A stretch of DNA of 7,205 nt from an uncultured Oscillospiraceae bacterium. Lineage in GTDB: Bacteria > Bacillota > Clostridia > Oscillospirales > Oscillospiraceae. The notes below the pieces were generated by a model, which worked only from the letters and a program-made list of their open reading frames with translations, made no database searches and was not told the origin of the DNA. The first letter of the stretch is position 1; each line of letters starts with the position of its first letter. The translations under genes were made by a program, and so were the position numbers. Of this stretch, positions 1-6,075 are shown piece by piece. Where the stretch lies: NCBI GenBank assembly GCA_934661735.1, contig CAKUJN010000097.1, positions 1 through 7,205 on the forward strand. The letters run 5' to 3'.

Positions 1-114
1 GGTGCAATCGGCAGTATGCTTGCCATACTTTTCTATGTGGTACTGCGCAACCGCATGATGATATATGTGGAGGATCGCGCATATCGGGGAGAGCGCTCAT
101 ATTCGAACAAATGA
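1..114 (+). CDS. C-terminal fragment of a probable membrane protein
   Basis: Frame 1 is open from the window edge to a TGA at 112-114 and encodes about 37 residues. They begin with a hydrophobic stretch (GAIGSMLAILFYVVL) followed by a basic, polar tail (RNRMM...RGERSYSNK). This is the look of a last transmembrane helix with a cytoplasmic C-terminus, as in transporters or other polytopic membrane proteins. Frame 3 is also open over most of this span but encodes a non-hydrophobic, Cys- and His-rich string that looks like chance. The family cannot be named from so short a tail. It is on the same strand as the DUF362 gene, but a strong promoter between them suggests separate transcription. Confidence 0.45.
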   Translation, partial: GAIGSMLAILFYVVLRNRMMIYVEDRAYRGERSYSNK

Positions 115-167
115 CGATGGCCGCCGTAATGTGAATTCGCTGCGGCATGTCAGAACCGGTGCGAAGG

Positions 168-196
168 TTGACATTTCTTCTACGGTCCTCTAGAAT
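168..196 (+). promoter_or_regulatory. Sigma-A type promoter of the DUF362 gene
   Basis: TTGACA at 168-173 matches the -35 consensus exactly. TAGAAT at 191-196 matches the -10 consensus in five of six bases, and the spacer is 17 bases. Transcription would begin near 203 and give a leader of about 40 bases before the ATG at 243. A partial inverted repeat, TGTCA(GA)ACC at 148-157 against GGTTGACA at 166-173, overlaps the -35 box and could be a repressor site. That second point is only a suggestion. Confidence 0.7.
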
Positions 197-242
197 GGTT
201 GTGCTACAAAAATATACCGGCATGCAGGGGGAGCGGCGGCAC

Positions 243-1334
243 ATGGACAAAAATGAGATTGTAATTCTTCACGGGACAGATTATCAGCAGATGGCATTCC
301 GGCTGATGCGGGAAATTGATTTGCAGGGGGACATCGGTGCGCGTTCCCTGCGGATCGGCATCAAGCCGAATCTGGTTCTGGACGCGCCTGCGTCGGACGG
401 CGCGACCACGCATCCGGAGCTGGTGGCCGGCGTGATCGAATATCTGCGGCAGGAGGGCTTTGAAAACCTTGTCGTGCTGGAGGGCTCGTGGGTCGGCGCG
501 AAAACCTCGGCGGCCTATGTGACAAGCGGTCTGCGGGACGTGTGCGAGCGGTATGGCGTTCCGTTTGTGGATTTGCAGAGGGACAGCGCGCACGGCTATC
601 ATGCCTTTGACATGGACATCCGTGTCTGTGACCAGGCGATGGCGCTGGACTACCTCATCAACATGCCGGTTTTGAAAGGACATTGTCAGACGGGGATCAC
701 CTGCGCGCTGAAAAACGCGAAGGGCCTGATCCCGAACAGTGAAAAGCGGCGCTTTCATTCCATGGGGCTGCACCGGCCGATTGCCAATCTCAATACGCTT
801 CTGCCGAGAGGACTTGTGCTGGTGGACAACATCTGCGGCGACCTCGATTTTGAGGAGGGCGGAAATCCGGTCACCATGAACCGGATTTTCTGCTGCAAGG
901 ATCCTGTGCTGTGCGATAGCTTTGTCTGTCAGAGCATGGGCTATCGCGTGGACGAGGTGGAATACATCGGCCTTGCCGAGCGGATGGGCGTCGGATGTGC
1001 GGACCTGTCGCGGGCGAAAATCACCGCGCTGAATGAAAGCAGCGCGGCGCCGCAGCAGTCGACCCGCCAGATCCGGCGGCTGGCCGGCTACGCGGCGCCG
1101 GACTCCGCGTGCAGCGCCTGCTATGGCTCGCTGATTTACGCGCTGCACAAGCTGGAGCAGGAATACGGCCCGCTGGAGCTGCCGCAGAAAATTGCGATCG
1201 GACAGGGCTATCAGGGCAAAACAGGCGAAACCGGCGTCGGGCGCTGTACCTGCGGCTTCCGGCATACGGTTTCCGGCTGTCCGCCGACGGCCGCCGATAT
1301 CTGCGATTTCCTGCGCAGCGAGGTTTTGCGATAA
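243..1334 (+). CDS. DUF362 domain-containing protein
   Basis: This is a 363-residue protein matching the DUF362 family in order and length. It has IGIKPNLV (residues 38-45), TTHPELVAGVIEYLR (55-69), the family core around MPVLKGHCQTGITCALKNAKGL (141-162) with FHSMGLHRPI (171-180), and VDNICGDLDFEEGG (194-207). The C-terminal part is rich in cysteines: CSAC at 290-293, CTC at 335-337 and GCPP at 345-348. These could hold an iron-sulfur cluster, which is inference from Cys spacing; the biochemical role of the family is not well defined. The frame stays open upstream to 147, but the start at 243 is preferred. It has AGGGGGAG at 226-233 nine bases ahead, and the promoter at 168-196 would place transcription start downstream of 147. 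The gene is complete and is followed after 20 bases by the activase remnant, so the two were probably co-transcribed. Confidence 0.85.
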   Translation: MDKNEIVILHGTDYQQMAFRLMREIDLQGDIGARSLRIGIKPNLVLDAPASDGATTHPELVAGVIEYLRQEGFENLVVLEGSWVGAKTSAAYVTSGLRDVCERYGVPFVDLQRDSAHGYHAFDMDIRVCDQAMALDYLINMPVLKGHCQTGITCALKNAKGLIPNSEKRRFHSMGLHRPIANLNTLLPRGLVLVDNICGDLDFEEGGNPVTMNRIFCCKDPVLCDSFVCQSMGYRVDEVEYIGLAERMGVGCADLSRAKITALNESSAAPQQSTRQIRRLAGYAAPDSACSACYGSLIYALHKLEQEYGPLELPQKIAIGQGYQGKTGETGVGRCTCGFRHTVSGCPPTAADICDFLRSEVLR

Positions 1335-1354
1335 CAGCGCGGAAGCTTTTGTGA

Positions 1355-2155
1355 AAACGCTGCGGCTGTACAGAACATAAACAAACCGCCTTTGAACCGG
1401 AAATTCTGTTCCGAAGTGAAAACTGCACCGGCTGCGGCGAATGTGTACGCGCCTGCCGGTATGGCGCGATTTCGCAGCAGAACGGGAGAATTTTCCGGCA
1501 TGTCTTGCAATGCCGGCATTGCGGCGCATGTGCACAGGCGTGCATTTATCACGCAGCCAATGCAGTCGGACAGATGTACACGGTCGAACAGGTTGTACAG
1601 ATGTGCAAACGGGATTTGCCGTTTTACCGTCAATCCGGCGGCGGCGTGACGCTTTCGGGCGGCGAGCCTTTTGCGCAGCCGGCGTTTGTGCAGGCGCTGC
1701 TGCGCCGGCTCAGGGAGGAAGAAATATCCACAGCGGTGGAAACGACGGGATTCGCGCCGACGCAGGTACTGATGAATTCTGACGTGGATCAGTTCCTGTA
1801 CGATTTCAAGTGTCTGGATACAGTGCGGCATCAGTCGTTAACGGGCGTTTCAAACGAGCTGATTCTGAACAATCTGGAACAGATCAGCATGTGCAGAAGC
1901 GTGACGATACGTATGCCGCTGATTCCGACGTGCAATATGGATGACGATCTGCTTCAGCGGACGGGGGCATATTTTTCAAAGCTCGCGATTCCGCGGGTGC
2001 ATCTTCTTGCGTATCACACGCTGGGCGAAGGAAAATATGACCGTCTCGGTCGGAGCTATCCGATGGGAGCGGTCAGACCGCCGGATAAAGCACAGATGGA
2101 GTACGCGCGGCACCTGTTGAGCAAATATGTTCAGGAAGTTCAGATTATAGGATGA
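1355..2155 (+). pseudogene. Glycyl-radical-enzyme activating protein (radical SAM), N-terminally truncated
   Basis: The open frame encodes the body of a PflA-like activase, an enzyme that uses a [4Fe-4S] cluster and S-adenosylmethionine to install the glycyl radical on a partner enzyme. Two ferredoxin-type motifs are intact: CTGCGECVRAC at 1424-1456 and CRHCGACAQAC at 1511-1543. SGGGVTLSGGEPF ends at 1672. It is followed by AVETTGFA, YDFKCLD, TGVSNELILNNL, IRMPLIPTCN and YHTLGEGKYDRLGRSY, all family hallmarks. The C-terminus ends normally at the TGA at 2153-2155. Missing is the N-terminal segment of about 30-40 residues with the CX3CX2C motif that binds the catalytic cluster. A TGA at 1352-1354 closes the frame upstream, and no ATG or GTG and no earlier TTG occurs before the TTG at 1505, which lies past the first ferredoxin motif and has no well-spaced ribosome site. 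A 216-residue product from that TTG could not do radical-SAM chemistry. I call it a decayed gene; a sequencing indel in 1335-1400 is an alternative. No glycyl-radical enzyme is visible in the window. Confidence 0.75.
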
Positions 2156-2216
2156 AAAGCAGAGCGGGGACACTTGAGGCCGCGCCTGAAGCGCCTGTCG
2201 AATCCCGCAAGGCTGC

Positions 2217-2264
2217 AAAAACTGCCGCTGTATCTGGCCATCGGCCGGATACAGCGGCAGTCTT
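2217..2264. terminator. Bidirectional intrinsic terminator between convergent genes
   Basis: ACTGCCGCTGTATC at 2221-2234 pairs perfectly with GATACAGCGGCAGT at 2248-2261. The pairing continues inward through one G-T pair and four more G-C pairs to a 3-base loop at 2240-2242, giving about 19 pairs. Read on the minus strand the hairpin is followed by a run of T (complement of A 2217-2220), a canonical terminator for the AraC-family gene. Read on the plus strand the tail is weaker (CTTACATTT) but could still end transcription of the DUF362-activase unit. Confidence 0.85.
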
Positions 2265-2348
2265 ACATTTGACGCATGTCCTTGTCAGGCTGTTCGTCTG
2301 TACATCCGGCTGACGGATGCGCAAACGGAGTATTCTCCCAGCGCGCCG

Positions 2349-3224
2349 TTACCAGCGGCGGCGGTAGACGCTGGGCGGCATCTGCTCGCGTGCCTTGAAC
2401 AGCTCGATAAAGTGTCCGATGCTGCCGAAGCCGACATCCATCGCGATCCGGCTGATCGGCAGGTCTGTGCTGCGCAGAAGGCGCTTTGCCTCCTGAAGGC
2501 GCACGGTCGTCAGATACTCGTTCGGAGACAGACCGACGCTCTTGCGGAACAGCTTCTGCAAATAGAACTTATTGACAGAAATCTCTCTGGCCAGAATGTC
2601 CAGAGAGATTTTTTCCGCATAATGACAGTTGATATACTCCCGCGCCGTCTGTACATAGGCCGGAAGCTCGCCGTGGCGGGTGCTGGGGTCGGCGTAGAGA
2701 ATGCAGCTGGACATAATCCCCGTCAGCAGCGAGGCCGCGCGCACGTCGTCCGTCAGCGTGCCGTTTGCGTTGCGGTAAATATCGACCAGCATTTCGATAT
2801 TGCTCCGGACGCTTTCGTCCACGCCTGTGTCGACGACCGGCCGGCCGTCGTTCTGCTGGAGGAACAGCTCATAGTACTTCCGGCATTCTCCGCCGAAGAA
2901 ATGTACCCAGATGATGTGCCAGCTGCCCTCGCCGGGGTCGGTGTAATAGTGCTGATGCTTCATGCAGTCCAGCCAGAAGATCTGTCCGCTCCGCACCGGA
3001 TAGCTTCTGCCGTCGTATTCCAGAATACCGCCGCCCGAGACGCAGTATTTGATCAGAAACGACGGTAGCATTTCACGCTCGGTATAGTATTTCTCCCGAC
3101 AGGGGAATACCCCGAGCTCCTGAACAAAGGGAATGGATTTTTTTGCTGCCTGTGTTGCTGTGGGTGAGAGCCATACGAAATTCGGCTCGAGATCCAATGC
3201 GTAGCTGAGCTTGATCTGTTCCAT
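2349..3224 (-). CDS. AraC family transcriptional regulator
   Basis: This is a 291-residue regulator with the standard two-domain plan. The N-terminal part (about residues 54-112) reads as an AraC-type cupin ligand-binding fold: SFLIKYCVSGGGILEYDGRSY, a turn, QIFWLD, then HIIWVHFFG. The C-terminal 100 residues form the double helix-turn-helix domain. HTH1 lies near 206-229 (ISLDILAREISVNKFYLQKLF) and HTH2 near 256-280 (PISRIAMDVGFGSIGHFIELF), followed by the closing PPSVYRRR motif. In the last motif EQMPPS replaces the more usual T-G-x-T/S-P, a mild variation. The ATG at 3224 has GGAGGA six bases ahead, which fixes the start. The gene is divergent from the ABC importer operon, the usual placement for a regulator that activates a sugar uptake operon in response to the sugar. 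The ligand cannot be read from sequence. Its transcript should stop at the hairpin at 2217-2264. Confidence 0.9.
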   Translation of the reverse strand: MEQIKLSYALDLEPNFVWLSPTATQAAKKSIPFVQELGVFPCREKYYTEREMLPSFLIKYCVSGGGILEYDGRSYPVRSGQIFWLDCMKHQHYYTDPGEGSWHIIWVHFFGGECRKYYELFLQQNDGRPVVDTGVDESVRSNIEMLVDIYRNANGTLTDDVRAASLLTGIMSSCILYADPSTRHGELPAYVQTAREYINCHYAEKISLDILAREISVNKFYLQKLFRKSVGLSPNEYLTTVRLQEAKRLLRSTDLPISRIAMDVGFGSIGHFIELFKAREQMPPSVYRRRW

Positions 3225-3253
3225 TTCGGTTCCTCCGATCCACTTTCATGTTT

Positions 3254-3264
3254 TGAGAATCGCA
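3254..3264 (+). repeat. Candidate AraC-family operator, copy 1 (TGAGAATCGCA)
   Basis: TGAGAATCGCA is identical over 11 bases to the copy at 3443-3453 and shares 10-base core GARAATCGCA with an inverted copy at 3375-3384. It lies about 30 bases ahead of the regulator's start codon and abuts the possible -10 box of the regulator's own promoter. Binding here could therefore repress the regulator gene. The repeat is seen in the sequence; the role is inferred. Confidence 0.5.
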
Positions 3265-3294
3265 AGATGCCAAGATACCGGAATTTTGTGTCAA
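3264..3294 (-). promoter_or_regulatory. Possible promoter of the AraC-family gene
   Basis: On the minus strand a perfect TTGACA lies at 3294-3289. The best -10 candidate is CATCTT at 3269-3264 with a 19-base spacer, matching only three consensus positions; a 17-base spacer gives GGCATC. The -35 is convincing but the -10 is poor. The position, about 40-70 bases upstream of the start codon, suits the gene. The operator candidate at 3254-3264 would sit at the -10/+1 region. Confidence 0.4.
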
Positions 3295-3374
3295 CTTTAT
3301 TGGCAGACAAACCATATTCTTTGATGCTATATTCAGAATACCAGAAAACATAATAAAAAGCAATGACATGTCCG

Positions 3375-3385
3375 TGCGATTTTCG
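3375..3385 (-). repeat. Candidate AraC-family operator, copy 2 (inverted)
   Basis: On the minus strand this reads CGAAAATCGCA, which matches the other two copies in 9 of 11 positions and fits the core GARAATCGCA fully. A weaker look-alike (TAAAATCGGT, 7 of 10) lies at 3397-3406 on the plus strand. It forms the inverted repeat CGATTTT (3377-3383) and AAAATCG (3398-3404) with this copy. The copy lies mid-way in the divergent region, where an AraC-type protein could contact both promoters. Confidence 0.45.
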
Positions 3386-3442
3386 GTTATTTTATCTAAA
3401 ATCGGTTTGCCTATTTCGTATCATATGAATCAGGCGGCAAAA

Positions 3443-3480
3443 TGAGAATCGCACAGGCGTCGCCGGTGCATCCGCAAAAT
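3443..3480 (+). promoter_or_regulatory. Candidate AraC-family operator copy 3 and importer promoter
   Basis: TGAGAATCGCA at 3443-3453 repeats the 11 bases at 3254-3264 exactly, 189 bases away. A weak -10-like hexamer, CAAAAT, lies at 3475-3480 with no recognisable -35. This is the usual arrangement where an AraC-type activator bound next to the -35 position makes up for it. Transcription would then begin near 3487, giving a leader of about 50 bases before the ATG at 3536. A small hairpin (GCAC/GTGC with GGC/GCC, 3451-3469) overlaps the site and may be coincidental. The repeat is seen; the promoter assignment is tentative. Confidence 0.4.
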
Positions 3481-3535
3481 AAGCGACATTGCTGCTCTGC
3501 GGGTGTCCGGAAATCGGAGGTTGGGGGGAAGCATT

Positions 3536-5047
3536 ATGGAACAGTACATCCTCGAGCTGAAGGGAATCACCAAGATTTTTCCAGGCGTCAAGGCGCTCAA
3601 TCGGGTCAGCTTTCAGCTCAGGGCCGGCGAAATCCATGCGCTGATGGGCGAAAACGGCGCAGGCAAATCGACGTTTATCAAGGTCATCACCGGCGTGCAC
3701 CGCGCGGAGGAGGGCGAAATGTATCTCGACGGCAGGCGGGTCGATTTTCGCTCGCCGCTGGACGCGCAGAACGCCGGCATTGCCGCGATCTATCAGCACG
3801 TCACCAGCTATCCGCATCTGACCGTTGCGGAAAACATCTTCATGGGGCATGAGATCCGGAAGCACGGCATCATGCAGTGGAAGAAAATGAATGAGGCGGC
3901 CGGTGCGCTTCTGCGCCAGCTGGATGCCGACTTCCAGCCCACCGCGCGCATGGGCTCGCTGTCGGTTGCGCAGCAGCAGATGGTCGAAATCGCAAAGGCG
4001 CTGTCTACCAATGCGCGCATCATCATCATGGATGAGCCGACGGCGGCGCTGACCAAAAACGAGTCCGAGGAGCTTTACCGGATTACCGAAAAGCTCCGCG
4101 ACGACGGAAAATCCGTCATTTTCATCTCCCATCGTCTGGAGGACATGTACCGGCTGGCCTCCCGCGTCACGGTGTTCCGCGACGCGCAGTACATCGGCAC
4201 CTACAATGTCGCCGAAATCCAGCCGCCGGAGCTGATCAAGGCCATGGTCGGCCGCGAGGTCAGCGACCTGTTTCCCAAGCCCGAGGTCGCACCGGGGGCC
4301 GAGGTGCTCCGCGTGGAGGGGCTTTCCCGCACCGGCGTTTTCCGCGACGTCAGTTTCAACGTCCGAGCGGGTGAAATCGTCGGCCTGACCGGTCTGGTCG
4401 GCGCCGGACGCACCGAGGTCATACAGACCATCTACGGCGTGGAGCGTTACGACGCAGGCCATGTCTTTGTCGACGGAAAAGAGGTTCACATCCGCAGACC
4501 GCAGGACGCGATGCGTCTGGGTATCGGCCTTCTGACCGAGGACCGGCAGAATCAGGGCCTGATTTTGGACTGGGGCATCGGACGCAACATCACGCTGCCC
4601 GAGCTTGGCAGAAAGTTTTCGAAGAAGGGCGGCATCACCAGCGAGACGATTGAAAATCAGGCAGCGAAGCAGCTGGCCGAGGAGATTGATGTCAAGGCCG
4701 TCACGGTATTCGATCCGGCAAGCTCGCTCTCCGGCGGCAACCAGCAGAAGGTCGTCGTGGCAAAAGCACTGGCAAGCGATCTGAAGCTTCTGATCATGGA
4801 TGAGCCGACCAAGGGCGTTGACGTCGGCGCAAAGGCCGCCATCTACCGAATTATGGGCGAGCTTGCGCAGAAGGGCATTGCAATTGTCATGATCTCCTCG
4901 GAAATGCCCGAGCTTCTGGGTATGTCCGACCGCATATATGTCATGTGTGACGGCCGTGTGACCGGCGAGCTTTCGCGCGCCGAGGCCACGCAGGAGAAAA
5001 TTCTGGAGCTTTCGATGCTCAAGCACAGCGGCGCGGCATCTGGCTGA
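3536..5047 (+). CDS. Sugar-type ABC importer, tandem ATPase subunit (RbsA/MglA/RhaT family)
   Basis: This 503-residue protein carries two fused ATPase domains, the hallmark of carbohydrate uptake transporter-2 (CUT2) systems, and powers uptake through the two permeases encoded just downstream. Domain 1 has Walker A GENGAGKS (38-45), Q-loop YQHVTSYPHLTVAEN (86-100), signature SLSVAQQQ (141-148), Walker B IIIMDEP (162-168) and switch His199. Domain 2 has the degenerate Walker A GLVGAGRT (286-293), signature LSGGNQQK (398-405), Walker B LLIMDEPTKGVD (418-429) and ISSEMPE (453-459) in place of the switch His. The asymmetry is normal for the family, in which domain 2 is expected to be catalytically weak. 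The frame is open to a GTG at 3503, but the ATG at 3536 is preferred because GGGGGGAA (3523-3530) precedes it and the product then begins like other family members. It is first in the operon and is probably controlled by the divergent AraC-family regulator. Confidence 0.93.
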   Translation: MEQYILELKGITKIFPGVKALNRVSFQLRAGEIHALMGENGAGKSTFIKVITGVHRAEEGEMYLDGRRVDFRSPLDAQNAGIAAIYQHVTSYPHLTVAENIFMGHEIRKHGIMQWKKMNEAAGALLRQLDADFQPTARMGSLSVAQQQMVEIAKALSTNARIIIMDEPTAALTKNESEELYRITEKLRDDGKSVIFISHRLEDMYRLASRVTVFRDAQYIGTYNVAEIQPPELIKAMVGREVSDLFPKPEVAPGAEVLRVEGLSRTGVFRDVSFNVRAGEIVGLTGLVGAGRTEVIQTIYGVERYDAGHVFVDGKEVHIRRPQDAMRLGIGLLTEDRQNQGLILDWGIGRNITLPELGRKFSKKGGITSETIENQAAKQLAEEIDVKAVTVFDPASSLSGGNQQKVVVAKALASDLKLLIMDEPTKGVDVGAKAAIYRIMGELAQKGIAIVMISSEMPELLGMSDRIYVMCDGRVTGELSRAEATQEKILELSMLKHSGAASG

Positions 5048-5059
5048 GGGGGAATCGGA

Positions 5060-6073
5060 ATGAAAGAGAAAAATGGCTTCAGGAGCTTCTGGAAAAAGCT
5101 CTCCGGCTCGCGTGAGTTGAGTCTTGTCGCCGTACTGGTGCTGCTGTGTGTAATCATCCAGCTGCGCAACAGCACCTTCCTGACGGCAAAGACCATTGCG
5201 GACCTGCTGAAAAACTACTCCACCACCATTACCATTTCGCTTGGCATGATGAGCGTCCTGCTCATCGGCGGCATCGACATCTCTGTCGGCGCAACGCTGG
5301 CGTTTTCGGGCATGTGCGCGTCGCTGATGATGCGCGACGGCGTGTATTCCAGCACGCTGGTCATGTTTCTTGTCTCCATCGCCATCGGCACCGTCTGCGG
5401 CATGCTGGTCGGCCTGATCATCTCAAAGGGCGGCGTGCAGCCGATCATCGCCACGCTCGGCATGTGCAACATCTACCGCGGCGCGACGTATATTGTCTCC
5501 GACAGCGCATGGGTCTCCGCGTATCAGTTCCAGAGCTCGTTCAAGGAGTTCGCACAGACGAACACGCTGACCGGCGGACTGATGAACAATCTGGTGTTTA
5601 TCACGCTGGTCTGCTATGTCGTGTTCTTCTTTGTCATGAAATGGACGACCTTTGGCCGCCGCATCTACGCCGTCGGCTCCAACCCAGAGGCCGCCGCCGT
5701 CAGCGGCATCCGCATCAGCCGCATCCGCTTTCTCGTCTATACAATCGCCGGCGCGTTCGCCGGTCTGACCGGCGCGATGTACACGGCGCTGTATGCCTCG
5801 GCCATGAGCGATATGGGCGCGGGCATGGAAATGGATGCCATCGCCTCGTGCGTGCTCGGCGGTGTCAGCCTCAACGGCGGTCAGGGCAGCGTAGTTGGCG
5901 TGCTGCTCGGCTCGCTGACCATGGCGGTCATCAGCAAGGCGCTGCCGCTGATCGGCATTTCGCAGTTCTGGAAGGACGCCATCAAGGGCGCGATCATTCT
6001 GGTGGCGATCATTGTCAATGTGATTGTCCAGCGCGCCATGGATCGCAACACCCTGAAAGTGAGGGAGATCTGA
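5060..6073 (+). CDS. Sugar-type ABC importer permease 1 (RbsC/RhaP family)
   Basis: This is a 337-residue polytopic membrane protein of the branched-chain/ribose-type permease superfamily (BPD_transp_2). A basic N-terminal tail precedes a first membrane helix at about 20-35. Family motifs follow: GGIDISVGA (70-78), PIIATLGMCNIYRG (128-141), FGRRIYAVGSNPEAAAVSGI (198-217), and the C-terminal SCVLGGVSLNGGQGSVVG (263-280). Hydrophobic stretches fit about 8-10 membrane helices. The ATG at 5060 has GAGGGGGA (5046-5053) six bases ahead, overlapping the ATPase stop codon, so translation is probably coupled. It should form a heterodimeric channel with the next permease, since a second distinct permease follows directly. 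The substrate is not defined by these motifs. Confidence 0.92.
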   Translation: MKEKNGFRSFWKKLSGSRELSLVAVLVLLCVIIQLRNSTFLTAKTIADLLKNYSTTITISLGMMSVLLIGGIDISVGATLAFSGMCASLMMRDGVYSSTLVMFLVSIAIGTVCGMLVGLIISKGGVQPIIATLGMCNIYRGATYIVSDSAWVSAYQFQSSFKEFAQTNTLTGGLMNNLVFITLVCYVVFFFVMKWTTFGRRIYAVGSNPEAAAVSGIRISRIRFLVYTIAGAFAGLTGAMYTALYASAMSDMGAGMEMDAIASCVLGGVSLNGGQGSVVGVLLGSLTMAVISKALPLIGISQFWKDAIKGAIILVAIIVNVIVQRAMDRNTLKVREI

Positions 6074-6075
6074 TC

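Noticed and set aside
1352..1365. Sequence resembling a catabolite-responsive element (TGAAAACGCTGCGG)
   Set aside because: It matches only the left half of the consensus, lacks the right-half CA, and sits at the edge of the decayed activase rather than near a promoter.
204..1535. Long open frame on the minus strand opposite the DUF362 gene
   Set aside because: It is an Arg-, Ala- and His-rich translation with no family motifs, covering a plus-strand gene with clear DUF362 motifs, promoter and ribosome site. GC-rich third positions create such shadows.
1505..2155. Intact 216-codon gene starting at TTG 1505
   Set aside because: It would begin inside the ferredoxin domain between the two cluster motifs, and the nearest purine-rich site (GGGAG) is about 16 bases ahead. 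Coding similarity continues upstream of the TTG, so the TTG is not the original start.
2303..2319. Short hairpin CATCCG / CGGATG downstream of the AraC-family gene
   Set aside because: It has only six pairs and no T-run on either side. The much longer hairpin at 2217-2264 is the better terminator.
3349..3354. CATAAT as an alternative -10 box for the importer operon
   Set aside because: It is a good hexamer, but no -35 lies 16-18 bases upstream, and it would imply a leader of about 180 bases. It remains possible but is weaker than the placement next to operator copy 3.
3509..3518. Fourth operator-like match (GGAAATCGGA)
   Set aside because: It matches 8 of 10 positions but overlaps the ribosome-binding region, and ATCGGAGG also occurs ahead of the AraC-family gene. 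It is better explained as Shine-Dalgarno sequence.
3392..5026. 544-codon open frame on the minus strand opposite the ATPase gene
   Set aside because: The plus strand encodes a complete tandem ABC ATPase with all motifs. The minus reading is a codon-bias shadow without recognisable domains.
5146..6075. Upstream extension of the second permease frame into permease 1
   Set aside because: The extension is His- and Arg-rich, not membrane-like. The ATG at 6076 has its own ribosome site and gives a normal-length permease.
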